Source: Rhodonellum sp041748555 (GTDB lineage: Bacteria; Bacteroidota; Bacteroidia; Cytophagales; Cyclobacteriaceae). Taken from it: a DNA stretch of 64,000 nucleotides. The notes under the pieces are model-generated. The model saw nothing but the letters and a program-made list of their open reading frames with translations. It had not been told where the DNA came from and did no database searches. The position numbers and the translations under genes were made by a program. The stretch covers positions 28,814 to 92,813 of the forward strand of contig JBGTDA010000171.1 in assembly GCA_041748555.1 (NCBI GenBank). The letters are read 5' to 3'. Positions 45,735 through 55,596 of the stretch are shown piece after piece (the stretch's first letter is position 1; each line of letters begins with the position of its first letter).

Positions 45735-46497
45735 CACAGATAAAGAATTCGATAAGTACTTCAAAGACAAACTTGTCAACCATGAAGAAAAAACATCCGC
45801 ACTGGCTTGGGAAAGGTTGCAAAACAGACTTCCCAAACAGGAAAAAAAAGACGGTTTCCCTTTTCTTCGGATAGCAGCTTCCCTGATCCTTCTGATAGGT
45901 CTTGGCTATCTGGTATGGTTTGCCAACCAATCAGGCCCTCCAGAAAGAACCGAAATGGCAGAGGTGAAAAATACCCGTTTCCAAGTAGAACAACCCACAA
46001 AACCTGAGCAGGATGTTCCGGTTATAACCAAAGATACAGAGCAGGAAACAGAAGAAAAGGCGGCAACGGAAAACCTTAATGAAGAAAAATCAATTCCTAA
46101 AAACCTTCCAAATAGTCACCCAAAAATAGATCCTGTACCCCAAAATACTTTTGAGTCTGCCAAAAAATCAGTCGCCGAAACGGTAAATCCAATTGAAATA
46201 CCAGCGGAATCAGAATCAATGATCAATGAAATCACGCTACCCGAATTAAAAGCAGAAGAAGCTTTAGCGATGGAAAACCCCACTACATATGAAGATGAGG
46301 ACCAGGGATATACCGTCAAAATCATCTCGAATGGTTTTGCAGAGAAGCCTGAAAAAGAAGGTTTGATAGAAGAAATAGAAACCAAAATAGATAAAATCGG
46401 AGGATTATTAAATAAAGTAGATCAGGGATTTGCAGACCTGCAGGATGCAAAAAACAATTTCTTTGCCTCCATCACAACAAGAAAAGAAAGAAAATAA
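45727..46497 (+). CDS. Putative anti-sigma/membrane protein
   Basis: A 256-residue protein with one membrane helix (FLRIAASLILLIGLGYLVWF, residues about 41-60). The cytosolic N-terminus (about 40 residues, WERLQNRLPKQ) is the place where anti-sigma factors hold their sigma factor. The periplasmic part is acidic, Glu/Pro/Asn-rich and mostly unstructured. Position and topology support an anti-sigma role for the upstream ECF factor; no zinc-binding motif is visible. Confidence 0.7.
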   Translation: MANTDKEFDKYFKDKLVNHEEKTSALAWERLQNRLPKQEKKDGFPFLRIAASLILLIGLGYLVWFANQSGPPERTEMAEVKNTRFQVEQPTKPEQDVPVITKDTEQETEEKAATENLNEEKSIPKNLPNSHPKIDPVPQNTFESAKKSVAETVNPIEIPAESESMINEITLPELKAEEALAMENPTTYEDEDQGYTVKIISNGFAEKPEKEGLIEEIETKIDKIGGLLNKVDQGFADLQDAKNNFFASITTRKERK

Positions 46498-46516
46498 CGC
46501 TCAAGAAAAAACTGAC

Positions 46517-47542
46517 ATGAAAAAATACCTGCTATTATTTAGCTTTTTGGCTGTGGTACAGCTCGCATCCGGAAGTACCAATGGATATGCATTGGCTCAG
46601 AAAGACAGTATCATCGTAGAGTTTGGTAAATCCGGAAAAATTGTCCTCATCGTGGACAACAAGGAGGATTTTGAAAGATTGAAAAACATGAACATCAATC
46701 AGATTGTAAAAGAACTGGACCTTGAGCTTAATGAAGAAACCGGCGAACTGACAGTAGTGGAAATCAAAAACAAATCCGGAAACAAAGAAATTGTAAGGGT
46801 TCGGGAGGATGGAATGGAAACTGAAGTAATCGTAGGTGGCATCAAAGTCATCGTTGATGAAAGGAGCGGTGACACTAAGGTCAGGGTGGAAACGGGTCAG
46901 AGAAGAAAATCAGACCCACCTTTCAGGACCTATTTAAATGTAGACCTTGGGATCAACAACTATCTCAACAACAACAATCAAATGCCTTCATCCGATCAGC
47001 CATATGCTGTGAAGGGCTGGGGGAGCTGGAATGTAGGCCTCAACTGGATGGCTTCACAACGGTTGAGTAAAGGATTTTATTGGGATTTTGGGTTGGGAGT
47101 CAACTGGTACAATTTCAAATTCGAGAACCGGGATTTCCAGGCTGTCAGAGGTGAAAATGGAATTGATTTTAATCAGCGAACAGATGTAACAGGGTTTAAG
47201 AGCAAGATATCTGCCTCTTATCTTACCGCTCAGACCATGCTGAAACTTGATTTCGGTAGAATGAATGACAATGGACACAGGGGATTCAGACTAGCTGCGG
47301 GACCTTACGCAGGATTCAGGCTTGGAGGTAACAGTAAATTTGTGTACAGAGAACCTAATGGATCAGGCCGCAAAAAGGAAAAGCAAGGGACAGGAATGTA
47401 TCTTAACAATTTCAGATACGGGGTTCGGGGAGAACTTGGAGTAGGCAGAGTTACTTTCTTTAGCACCTATGATCTCAATTCTCTGTTTCAGGAAAATAGA
47501 GGCCCTGAGCTTAATCCAATCTCATTTGGAATTGTATTTTAA
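46517..47542 (+). CDS. Outer-membrane beta-barrel protein (first of a pair)
   Basis: A 341-residue protein. The ATG at 46517 precedes the signal peptide (YLLLFSFLAVVQLASG); upstream codons in the same frame overlap the previous gene. The N-terminal half is rich in charged strands, and the C-terminal half contains SWNVGLNW, GVNWYNFKFENRDFQ, SKISASYLTAQ and AAGPYAGFRLGG, typical of barrel strands. The same words recur in the next gene, so the two are paralogues. Function unknown. Confidence 0.8.
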   Translation: MKKYLLLFSFLAVVQLASGSTNGYALAQKDSIIVEFGKSGKIVLIVDNKEDFERLKNMNINQIVKELDLELNEETGELTVVEIKNKSGNKEIVRVREDGMETEVIVGGIKVIVDERSGDTKVRVETGQRRKSDPPFRTYLNVDLGINNYLNNNNQMPSSDQPYAVKGWGSWNVGLNWMASQRLSKGFYWDFGLGVNWYNFKFENRDFQAVRGENGIDFNQRTDVTGFKSKISASYLTAQTMLKLDFGRMNDNGHRGFRLAAGPYAGFRLGGNSKFVYREPNGSGRKKEKQGTGMYLNNFRYGVRGELGVGRVTFFSTYDLNSLFQENRGPELNPISFGIVF

Positions 47543-47571
47543 TGTTCATCTTTCCCTTAATTTTTAAAATA

Positions 47572-48372
47572 ATGAAAAAATTCATATCGGTTCTTTTTCT
47601 TTTAATAATGGCATTTTCGGCCATGGGTCAGGATGAGGCAATTAAAGAAAAAGAAATTGTCAAAAGGAAAAAGTACTCCTTTTTTGATCTTCAGTTTGAA
47701 GTTCTAAAATACGATGATGGTACAAAAGCCTGGGAATTTATTGACCAACCAAAAGAATATGAGCCAAAACCACCCAGGAAACCTTCCAAGGGATCCGGTG
47801 ACCTCACACTGGATTTGGGAATCAACAACTGGAGACAACAGGTATCAGATGCTCCACAGGTGAAACCCTGGGGTAGCTGGAATGTGGGTATTAATTACAG
47901 ATACAATTATAAGGCGAGTAAAAACTTCCATATCAATCCCGCCATTGGAGTGAACTGGTACAACTTCAAGTTCGAGGATAGAAATCTTCAGGCCACCAAA
48001 ACAAACGATGGATTGGTCTTCACGGATTTTCCCGAAGGAACAGGCACAAAATCCAAGATAAGTGCCTCCTTCGCCACGATCAGTATCGTCCCTACACTTC
48101 AAAGCAACAACGGAAAATTCCGGATTGGTGTAGGGCCTTATGCCGGAGTGAGAATCGGCGGGCGCGGTAAATTTGTTTACAATGATGACAAGGGGAACAG
48201 TTCTAAGATTTTTGAAAGAAGCAATATGTATGTCAATGATTTCAGGTATGGCGGCAGGCTTGAAATCGGTGTGGCCGATGTGGACATTTTTGCCGCATAT
48301 GATTTCAATGAATTATTTCAAACCAACAAAGGACCCAAAGTCAATGCATTCAGCTTTGGCCTGATTTTCTAA
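47572..48372 (+). CDS. Outer-membrane beta-barrel protein (second of a pair)
   Basis: A 266-residue protein. The signal peptide is KFISVLFLLIMAFSAMGQ, and ATG 47572 is the preferred start over the frame that opens at 47542 in the stop of the previous gene. It repeats GSWNVGINY, GVNWYNFKFEDRNLQ, KISASFATIS, GVGPYAGVRIGG and RLEIGVADVD from its neighbour. The two barrels likely arose by tandem duplication. Confidence 0.8.
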   Translation: MKKFISVLFLLIMAFSAMGQDEAIKEKEIVKRKKYSFFDLQFEVLKYDDGTKAWEFIDQPKEYEPKPPRKPSKGSGDLTLDLGINNWRQQVSDAPQVKPWGSWNVGINYRYNYKASKNFHINPAIGVNWYNFKFEDRNLQATKTNDGLVFTDFPEGTGTKSKISASFATISIVPTLQSNNGKFRIGVGPYAGVRIGGRGKFVYNDDKGNSSKIFERSNMYVNDFRYGGRLEIGVADVDIFAAYDFNELFQTNKGPKVNAFSFGLIF

Positions 48373-48383
48373 AAACCAAAAAC

Positions 48384-49322
48384 ATGAAAACGCTTTTGAA
48401 TATTAACATAGGAATGCTGATGCTTATCATATCAGCCACAGGGGATTTAATGGCTCAAGTTCAGACCCTGGTGGATGTCAACAAATCTTTTCAGGGAATA
48501 GATAAAATAGAAGTCAGTGGGGGTTCTCTGGAAGTCGAATATCTGGGAGCAGATAGTCAAAACGAGGTTTCTGTAGCTGCTTATCTTGAATCAAACAACC
48601 ACAATCAGGATATCATCTTTGTCACACTGGGCAATATTTTGAAAATTTCCTATCAGAATACGGGAAATATCAGGTCTTATGGCAACGTGCGCACTAATGG
48701 ACATATCAAAATACTGGGACCTGAAACGATGGAACTTAGTGTAAACGGAGGTTCCGGTAAAATAAAAGTAGACAATGTGAGTTCAGAATATACCCAACTG
48801 AGAGTGGGTTCCGGTTCACTAACGGCAAATAACATCAAGGGAAACCTGGATGCCAAATCAGGTTCCGGATCGATAAAACTTGAAAATATCGAAGGGGATG
48901 TAAATTGCGCTGTTGGATCAGGATCAGCCAGTATCAATGGAATAACAGGTTCTTTGACTTACAGTTCGGGAAGCGGTTCAATAAAAGCTACCAATGTCTC
49001 AGGATTGGCAAATATTGCGTTGTCATCGGGTAGTGCAAAACTTGAGAACATAGGAGAGTTAGGTCATCTCAAAGTTTCCTCAGGGTCCCTGCGGGCGGAT
49101 AATTCAGGTTTGGGATCAAATACAACCATGAACGGATCCTCAGGATCCATCAGGGTCCAAACCCCAACAAATCTGAATGATTTTAATTTTTCATTTAAAG
49201 CCAGTTCAGGTTCAGTAAAAGTTGGAGACAGCAGGTCCGGAAAATCACTGGAAATCAGAAACGGATCCAAGCCTCAGATAGTCGGATCGATCAGTTCCGG
49301 CTCAATATCCATAGAAAATTAA
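48384..49322 (+). CDS. GIN-domain (DUF2807) exported beta-helix protein
   Basis: A 312-residue protein. After a short hydrophobic N-terminus (LLNINIGMLMLIISATGDLMAQ) it contains a DUF2807/GIN-type region: FQGIDKIEVSGG, VNGGSGKIKV and repeated SGSGSIK-like turns about every 20 residues. This predicts a right-handed beta-helix on the cell surface or in the periplasm. It is the last gene of the ECF sigma operon. Confidence 0.83.
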   Translation: MKTLLNINIGMLMLIISATGDLMAQVQTLVDVNKSFQGIDKIEVSGGSLEVEYLGADSQNEVSVAAYLESNNHNQDIIFVTLGNILKISYQNTGNIRSYGNVRTNGHIKILGPETMELSVNGGSGKIKVDNVSSEYTQLRVGSGSLTANNIKGNLDAKSGSGSIKLENIEGDVNCAVGSGSASINGITGSLTYSSGSGSIKATNVSGLANIALSSGSAKLENIGELGHLKVSSGSLRADNSGLGSNTTMNGSSGSIRVQTPTNLNDFNFSFKASSGSVKVGDSRSGKSLEIRNGSKPQIVGSISSGSISIEN

Positions 49323-49392
49323 AAACAAAGATCTACAAAAACTTAATCGAAAGGGTTTCATAGATGCTCCCCGAGACCAAAAATCGCTACGA

Positions 49393-49429
49393 GAAGAGAT
49401 GGAAAGGCTTTTTTCATCCCTTCTTTTTT
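49393..49429 (+). terminator. Rho-independent terminator after the GIN-domain gene
   Basis: GAAGAGATGGAAA (49393-49405) pairs with TTTTTCATCCCTTC with one mismatch. TTTTTT (49424-49429) follows on the plus strand. Confidence 0.65.
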
Positions 49430-49551
49430 GGAGGCTTTGCGACTTTTTGAAAACCATAAAGCCACTCTCCTGTTACGATACTATGACACACAGATAATTA
49501 CCGGGAGGATTTAAACCTGCCGACGATTTTATGGGAGACTTAGCTATCCTT

Positions 49552-50055
49552 TTAAAGCCTTTTTTTCAACTCCAGTACTTTCTCCCTTTCATCTCCTTTT
49601 AACTTTAAGAGGTACACAATCCGGTCAGGGGTTGGTTTGCTGAATGATAACAACACCAAGGTAATGGCATACATAAGTGTAAATCCCGGGTTTTGGAAAA
49701 CCAATAATCCTCCTGCGCAAATCAATCCGCAGACAAAATATCCCCAGTAGCGAATCGAAGTCGCCTGAGCATAAATCCTGATTTTTTTGATCAGTTCGGG
49801 ATCATTTCTGATGATCTTTTTGAGTGTGGCATTGAAATTAAATAACTGGATGACCAAGATGGAAACTACCAAACCCAAAGTAAAGAAATCCCAGAATGGA
49901 GGCAACCGTGGAAGATCAAAGGAAAGCGTCCCACTTTGGGTATATAAATAAGCAAAGGCAAAACACGGAAGCGGTATAGCAATCAGTATCAGAATTTTTC
50001 TGTCCAGCAGGTCATAGATGTTCTTTATCTCTTCCAATATCAATTCGTTACTCAA
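49552..50055 (-). CDS. Membrane protein of unknown function
   Basis: About 167 residues (192 if read from an upstream ATG at 50130). The helices are ILILIAIPLPCFAFAYLYTQ, WDFFTLGLVVSILVIQLF, YWGYFVCGLICAGGLLVF and LMYAITLVLLSF. The start is unclear: the ATG at 50130 would overlap the reductase gene by about 80 bases, whereas the TTG at 50055 overlaps its stop by a few bases and gives MSNELILEEIKN. I prefer the TTG. Confidence 0.6.
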   Translation of the reverse strand: MSNELILEEIKNIYDLLDRKILILIAIPLPCFAFAYLYTQSGTLSFDLPRLPPFWDFFTLGLVVSILVIQLFNFNATLKKIIRNDPELIKKIRIYAQATSIRYWGYFVCGLICAGGLLVFQNPGFTLMYAITLVLLSFSKPTPDRIVYLLKLKGDEREKVLELKKRL

Positions 50056-51157
50056 TAAGAATTTTGATGTCACTACTTGCAGGTTTGGAAGAACAACAAA
50101 GAATGTAACCTTCGGCAATTTCACCTTCACTCAAGCCGGCATCTTCTATCATATCCACCTTTCCACTTATAAGCCTACCTCTGCAGGCGGTACATAACCC
50201 ACTCTGACAGCTGTATGGCATATTCACATCATTATCCAAACCTGATTCTAAAATAGTCTGTCCGGGAGGGACCTCGAATATACTACTGGCTCCATCCACG
50301 ATCACTTCCACCTCTCTTGTTAAGGACAAATCCGATTTTTCTTCGGCTTCGACAACCTTTTCCTTCACAGGCTTTTCTGAGGAAAAGAAACTTTCCTTAA
50401 AAATAAAATCCTTGGTGATGCCAAAGTCCCGAAGGGATTTATCGGTTGTTTCCATCAATCCCTCAGGGCCACAAATAAAATATTTGGTTTGATCCGCTTC
50501 AGGATAAAAATCGGATTCCAGCAAACTGCTGATTTTAACGGCATCCAGTCTTCCACTTAACCCTGTCCAGTTTTGGCTGGGTTGGGTCAGGTTATGGATT
50601 ACCAAAAGTCTTTCCGGATTTTTCTCCCGCAGCTCATCAAGTTCATTTTTGAAAATAATCTGCTCTTCAGAACGGCTGCAATAAATCAAGGTGATTTTAG
50701 AGGAAGGCTCATTTACAAGCACGGATTTGGTGATGCCCATGATAGGAGTGATCCCACTTCCACCGGTAATCATCACAAAATGGTTTTTATTTTTTGAATG
50801 AAAACTGCTGGTAAAGTTGCCTAATGGTTTCATTGCCTCGATTGTTTTACCGGGGCGGAGTTGGTCATTGAGATAATTGGAAACCACACCGTCTTTTACC
50901 CGCTTTACGGTAATACCTGGATATGGATCCACGTAGGGTGATGTGCACAGACTGTATGACCTGCGAACTTCCTTTCCTTCTATTTCGAGAATAACAGTCA
51001 GAAACTGACCAGCCTTATATTCCAGATAGGGTTCCGGCTGCTCAAAATATATAGTAACTGTATCAGAGGTTTCTTTTACTATCTGTCTTATTTTTAAGGA
51101 CAAGTACTGTTCTCCCCTCCCCTGACCTTCTTTTTTCTTTTTGAATAAATTAAACAT
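50048..51157 (-). CDS. Ferredoxin-NADP reductase-type oxidoreductase with 2Fe-2S domain (PaaE-like)
   Basis: A 369-residue reductase. The FAD-binding domain has RRSYSLCTSP near residue 65, the NAD-binding domain TGGSGITPIMG and FICGPEGLMETT. A C-terminal plant-type 2Fe-2S ferredoxin has CQSGLCTACRG plus a distal Cys pair (ILCCSS). This layout is that of PaaE/Hmp-type electron-transfer subunits. No partner oxygenase lies next to it, so the acceptor is unknown. Confidence 0.87.
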   Translation of the reverse strand: MFNLFKKKKEGQGRGEQYLSLKIRQIVKETSDTVTIYFEQPEPYLEYKAGQFLTVILEIEGKEVRRSYSLCTSPYVDPYPGITVKRVKDGVVSNYLNDQLRPGKTIEAMKPLGNFTSSFHSKNKNHFVMITGGSGITPIMGITKSVLVNEPSSKITLIYCSRSEEQIIFKNELDELREKNPERLLVIHNLTQPSQNWTGLSGRLDAVKISSLLESDFYPEADQTKYFICGPEGLMETTDKSLRDFGITKDFIFKESFFSSEKPVKEKVVEAEEKSDLSLTREVEVIVDGASSIFEVPPGQTILESGLDNDVNMPYSCQSGLCTACRGRLISGKVDMIEDAGLSEGEIAEGYILCCSSKPASSDIKILIE

Positions 51158-51561
51158 TCCTACTATTTATTTTACATGTTTATCCGATTATCAACTTCAA
51201 AAATAATGCGTGATTCTTGATTATTTGTTTTCCGGAGAATTATTATCCTTGGACACAACGCAGCAAACCGGAAATCGGTTTGAAAAATGTTTAAAATAAA
51301 AGATCAGATATTAAAAAATACCATCTGTTTTCCTTCTCCCGGATATGCATTTTCACATAAAATTACGGGGAATTGTAAATGAAAATATTTTATTTACCAA
51401 TCAACTTCGAACGGAGCATAATGCATTAGGATAAAGGCTTCGATGGATCTAAAGAATCCCGTTTATCTTAAAATCAATATCCAGTTCATTAAATACGCCA
51501 CTATGGCCTTATTTTCCCTCTGAAAAATTAACTTTGTAATATATTATCAAATCAACAAACC
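51158..51561. other. Intergenic stretch without a supported gene
   Basis: AT-rich DNA between the leftward reductase gene and the rightward purB. I see no coding relic and no RNA family. A -7 element for purB is listed separately. Confidence 0.5.
51529..51537 (+). promoter_or_regulatory. -7 element upstream of purB
   Basis: TAACTTTG, followed by T, fits TAnnTTTG and lies 25 bp before the purB ATG. No good -33 element is visible. Confidence 0.4.
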
Positions 51562-52908
51562 ATGGAATTGAATCACCTGACTGCTGTATCTTCTGTAGAT
51601 GGCAGGTATGGAAATAAAACTGCTCCTTTGAGCGCCTATTTTTCTGAATATGCACTTATCAAGTATAGGGTGCTGGTGGAAGTGGAATATTTTATTGCCC
51701 TTTGCGAACTTTCCCTTCCTCAATTAAGGAATTTTGATCAGGATCTATTTCCAACCTTAAGGGCTTTGGTAAATGATTTCAGCCTTCAGGATGCTGAGAA
51801 AATTAAGGATACAGAAAATATCACCAACCATGATGTTAAGGCTGTTGAATATTTTCTGAAAGAAAAGTTTGACGGAGTGAATCTTGGTGCATTTAAAGAG
51901 TTTATCCACTTCGGATTGACATCTCAGGATATCAACAATACAGCTACTCCATTGATGCTGAAAGAAGGTTTGAATGCTGTAGTATATCCTGCGTTGGATG
52001 CTGTAATTGCAAAATTAAAATTTCAGGTTGAGTCGTGGAGAGATTTACCCATGTTAGCCAAAACCCACGGACAATCGGCATCTCCCACTCTGCTGGGCAA
52101 GGAGTTCCAGGTTTTTGTCATCCGTTTGGAAAAGCAATTGATTTTGATAGATCAGGTGCCTTTTTCGGCAAAATTCGGAGGAGCAACCGGTAATATGAAT
52201 GCGCATTTTGTGGCCTATCCAGATATTGATTGGCACAGTTTTGCTTCCGGTTTTCTTTCAGAATCTTTGGGGTTGGAAAGAAGTTATCCTACCACACAAA
52301 TCGAACATTACGATAATCTAGCTGCCTTATTTGATGGATTGAAAAGAATCAACACCATTTTATTGGATTTATCCAAAGATATATGGCAGTATATATCGAT
52401 GAATTATTTTAAGCAAAATATCAAAGCGGGAGAAATCGGTTCTTCCGCTATGCCACACAAGGTCAATCCCATTGATTTTGAAAATGCAGAAGGAAATCTT
52501 GGAATTGCAAATGCCCTGCTGGAACATCTGTCAGCAAAACTTCCCATCAGCAGATTGCAAAGGGATCTTACTGACAGTACCGTGCTCAGAATCATCGGTG
52601 TTCCACTGGGACATATGCTGATTGCATTTGAATCTCTTTCCAAAGGCTTGGAAAAACTGGAACTGAACCCCGAGGCGTTGAATGCGGACTTGAAGGAAAA
52701 TTGGGCTGTCGTATCGGAAGCCATTCAGACAATCCTTAGGCGAGAGGCATATCCGAAACCCTATGAGGCATTAAAGGATCTGACAAGGACAAATGCGAAA
52801 ATTGATGAAAATTCAATAAAAGATTTTATTGAGACGTTGAAAGTCTCAGAAGATATAAAATCAGAGCTCAGGAAAATCAGCCCCTTTAACTATACAGGGA
52901 AATTTTAA
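51562..52908 (+). CDS. purB: Adenylosuccinate lyase
   Basis: A 448-residue enzyme of purine synthesis that splits SAICAR and adenylosuccinate. The fumarase-superfamily signature is GSSAMPHKVNPIDFE near residue 294. FGLTSQDINNTATP and KTHGQSASPTLLG also match. It stands alone. SulP follows on the same strand after a 165-bp spacer. Confidence 0.96.
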   Translation: MELNHLTAVSSVDGRYGNKTAPLSAYFSEYALIKYRVLVEVEYFIALCELSLPQLRNFDQDLFPTLRALVNDFSLQDAEKIKDTENITNHDVKAVEYFLKEKFDGVNLGAFKEFIHFGLTSQDINNTATPLMLKEGLNAVVYPALDAVIAKLKFQVESWRDLPMLAKTHGQSASPTLLGKEFQVFVIRLEKQLILIDQVPFSAKFGGATGNMNAHFVAYPDIDWHSFASGFLSESLGLERSYPTTQIEHYDNLAALFDGLKRINTILLDLSKDIWQYISMNYFKQNIKAGEIGSSAMPHKVNPIDFENAEGNLGIANALLEHLSAKLPISRLQRDLTDSTVLRIIGVPLGHMLIAFESLSKGLEKLELNPEALNADLKENWAVVSEAIQTILRREAYPKPYEALKDLTRTNAKIDENSIKDFIETLKVSEDIKSELRKISPFNYTGKF

Positions 52909-53073
52909 CCCTGCTATGGCAAAAATTACTTTTTCTAAAAAATCAAAAATTTTTTATTCAAAAGCGGGGATAAGGTGAAAAAAACAGATATCTTAAAGTT
53001 CTGAAGGTTTCCGGAATTAACATAAATCAGATTAATGATTTATAGAAATAGTATTTAAACAAAGAAATCAGGT

Positions 53074-54636
53074 ATGAATAATTCAAAAAAACTTTTTATG
53101 CACCTTGGTGCTGATTTACCTGCCGGATTAGTTGTATTTCTGGTTGCATTGCCGCTATGTTTAGGGATAGCGCTTTCATCCGGGGCACCACTCTTTTCAG
53201 GCATTATTGCAGGTGTAGTTGGAGGACTTGTCATTGGATTCTTGTCGGGATCTCATACAGCCGTTTCAGGTCCCGCGGCTGGCCTCACAGTAATTGTATT
53301 GAACGCTATAGAGGAATTACAGGCCTTTCCACTTTTTTTGACTGCGGTTTTTATTGCTGGAATCATCCAGATTCTATTAGGAATTCTTAAAGCGGGTATC
53401 ATCGGCTATTATTTTCCCACATCTGTTATAAAAGGGATGTTGGCAGGAATAGGCATCATTTTGATCATCAAGCAGTTTCCTTATGCCATAGGTCTTAGGG
53501 AGGAAATTGAGTTTGGGACTTTTATTCCTTTTTTTGGAAAATCCAGTCTTACACCCGACACTCTCAATTTTTGGGATGGAATTGGAATTGGAGCGGTAAT
53601 TATTGCTGCTGTTTCTTTGGCTATCCTGATCATATGGGAAAAACCTTTTATCAAAAAAATGTCCTTTTCCAGACTTATACCCGGGCCACTTGTAGTAGTT
53701 GTTTTCGGGGTAGCCATCAATGAGTTTTTTAAGAATTTTATACCGGAATGGTATTTAGCTACGGACTTTAAAGTACTTCTTCCTGAAATAAATTCCTTTG
53801 AGGGATTTTTATCTGAATTCACATTCCTTGATTTCGCCGGATTTTTAAATGGTGATGTGTGGGTGGTTGCTATTACCATAGCAATAATTGCCAGTTTGGA
53901 GACATTATTAAGTTTGGAAGCAGCTGATAAAATTGACCCATATAAACGAATTTCGCCTCCAAATAGGGAGTTATTTGCGCAAGGAGTGGGTAATATGATC
54001 AATGGATTGATTGGCGGTATGCCTGTAACAGCTGTAATAGTCCGAAGCTCCGCCAATATCCATGCGGGTGGAAAAACCAAAATGGCGGCCATATTCCATG
54101 GGATTCTTTTGTTTGGCAGTGTATTACTGATCCCGGGTTTATTAAACCTGATACCCCTACCCAGTTTAGCAGCGATTCTACTCGTTGTCGGGTATAAACT
54201 GGCCAAAATTTCTCTATTCAAAACCCAGGCTAGTTTGGGGTGGGATCAATTTCTGCCTTTCATCATCACAGTCTTGGGAATTATTATATTCGATCTTTTG
54301 ATTGGAATCGGCTTGGGCATGGGTGTCGCAATAGTCTATATATTATTGAGAAATTACCAGACTTCTCTTGTTAGGCAGGAAAGCGGCAATGATGATTCAG
54401 AAATGATCCACATCGTTTTACCTGAAGAAATGAGCTTTTTAAATAAAGGAGCGCTGATAAAATCCCTGGAAGAAGTTCCAAAAGGAGGCCATGTCCTCAT
54501 AGATGGGACCAAATCGAAAGTAATAGACTACGATGTGTTGGAGGTTATAGCAAATTTTAAATCCAAGGCAAAAGAAAAGAACATCCAACTGGAAACCACC
54601 GGTATCAAGCCCGTCAAATCAAGTGATTCACATTGA
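53074..54636 (+). CDS. SulP-family inorganic anion transporter
   Basis: A 520-residue membrane protein with about ten to twelve hydrophobic helices. The family start GLVVFLVALPLCLGIALSSGAPLF and the GSHTAVSGPAAGLT segment fit SulP. The C-terminus (about 440-520) is a STAS domain. The substrate may be sulfate, bicarbonate or another anion. The adjacent carbonic anhydrase often found in such pairs is absent. The last 9 bp overlap the 3' end of ctlX on the other strand. Confidence 0.88.
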   Translation: MNNSKKLFMHLGADLPAGLVVFLVALPLCLGIALSSGAPLFSGIIAGVVGGLVIGFLSGSHTAVSGPAAGLTVIVLNAIEELQAFPLFLTAVFIAGIIQILLGILKAGIIGYYFPTSVIKGMLAGIGIILIIKQFPYAIGLREEIEFGTFIPFFGKSSLTPDTLNFWDGIGIGAVIIAAVSLAILIIWEKPFIKKMSFSRLIPGPLVVVVFGVAINEFFKNFIPEWYLATDFKVLLPEINSFEGFLSEFTFLDFAGFLNGDVWVVAITIAIIASLETLLSLEAADKIDPYKRISPPNRELFAQGVGNMINGLIGGMPVTAVIVRSSANIHAGGKTKMAAIFHGILLFGSVLLIPGLLNLIPLPSLAAILLVVGYKLAKISLFKTQASLGWDQFLPFIITVLGIIIFDLLIGIGLGMGVAIVYILLRNYQTSLVRQESGNDDSEMIHIVLPEEMSFLNKGALIKSLEEVPKGGHVLIDGTKSKVIDYDVLEVIANFKSKAKEKNIQLETTGIKPVKSSDSH

Positions 54637-55560
54637 TGGCAGGAATATTTCTGCCATCATGCATCTTGCACTTCCACCACCAAGTTTTTCAATAACGGGA
54701 ATTTTTGGATTGATAATTTTGGTGTACTTTTCTATAGTCCTGATCTGGTTTTTAGTTAAAGATTGATATCCTGCATCTGAAATGACCGTAAATTTTTCAT
54801 GACCGGCGTTTTTAACCTCCAACATATTCCCGGCGAAGCTGAACTTCTGTTTAACTGTTATCGGAATGATTTTCTTTCCCGATTGCTCAATATTTTCCTG
54901 CACCTTCATCCTGCCCTCTAAAGTAGCCACACTTTCCAGACAAACTACAGCGATATCAGTTCCCACATGCATCATCACATTTGTATGGTAGATTGGGATG
55001 GTTTTACCCTTAATGATTTGTACTGCATCAAAATTGATGATTTTATATCCCAACAATTGGCCTAAATATCCTAAGGGAACCTTGTGTGTCCGTATTGAAT
55101 GGCAGGCATATATGATCTCTTTCACCCTATCCAACACCACGCTACCGGTACCTTCGAGATACTGCCCATCTTCTTCAAAGAAGGAAAGGTCAATTATTTC
55201 ATTAACCTTAAATCCTTTATCCATCAGGATTTCTATCAGATCCCTTCTGCGCTCAAGCCTCCTGTTAGGAGAAAACATTGGATATAAAATCAGTTTACCA
55301 TCATCATGGGTAGAAAACCAATTGTTGGGAAAAACTGCATCCGTAATTACGGGATGTTCATAATCTTCTACAACCAAAACATTCATTCCGTTTACATTCA
55401 ACAGGTCAACAAATCCATCAAACTCGGCACAAGCTATTCTGTTGAGTTCTTTGGGACTTCGATCATCGGGTTTTTGATAAAAATTATTACCGGCCGTCTC
55501 AGGGTTAAATCCAAAATTAGCCGGTCTGACCATAAGTAGGTTTGAGGTGGTCTGGGTCAT
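54628..55560 (-). CDS. ctlX: CtlX-like arginine deiminase superfamily hydrolase
   Basis: A 310-residue guanidino-group-modifying enzyme. DAVFPNNWFSTHDDG near residue 73, the EGTGSVVLDR segment and the HTNVMMHVG motif are those of the family. A C-terminal GGGSARCMMAEIF supplies the catalytic Cys. CtlX cleaves citrulline to ornithine and ammonia, and close relatives act on similar amidines. Its 3' end overlaps that of sulP by 9 bp. Confidence 0.85.
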   Translation of the reverse strand: MTQTTSNLLMVRPANFGFNPETAGNNFYQKPDDRSPKELNRIACAEFDGFVDLLNVNGMNVLVVEDYEHPVITDAVFPNNWFSTHDDGKLILYPMFSPNRRLERRRDLIEILMDKGFKVNEIIDLSFFEEDGQYLEGTGSVVLDRVKEIIYACHSIRTHKVPLGYLGQLLGYKIINFDAVQIIKGKTIPIYHTNVMMHVGTDIAVVCLESVATLEGRMKVQENIEQSGKKIIPITVKQKFSFAGNMLEVKNAGHEKFTVISDAGYQSLTKNQIRTIEKYTKIINPKIPVIEKLGGGSARCMMAEIFLPSM

Positions 55561-55596
55561 ATTGGAAATAAATGTTTGGATCTTGTAAAGTCAAAT

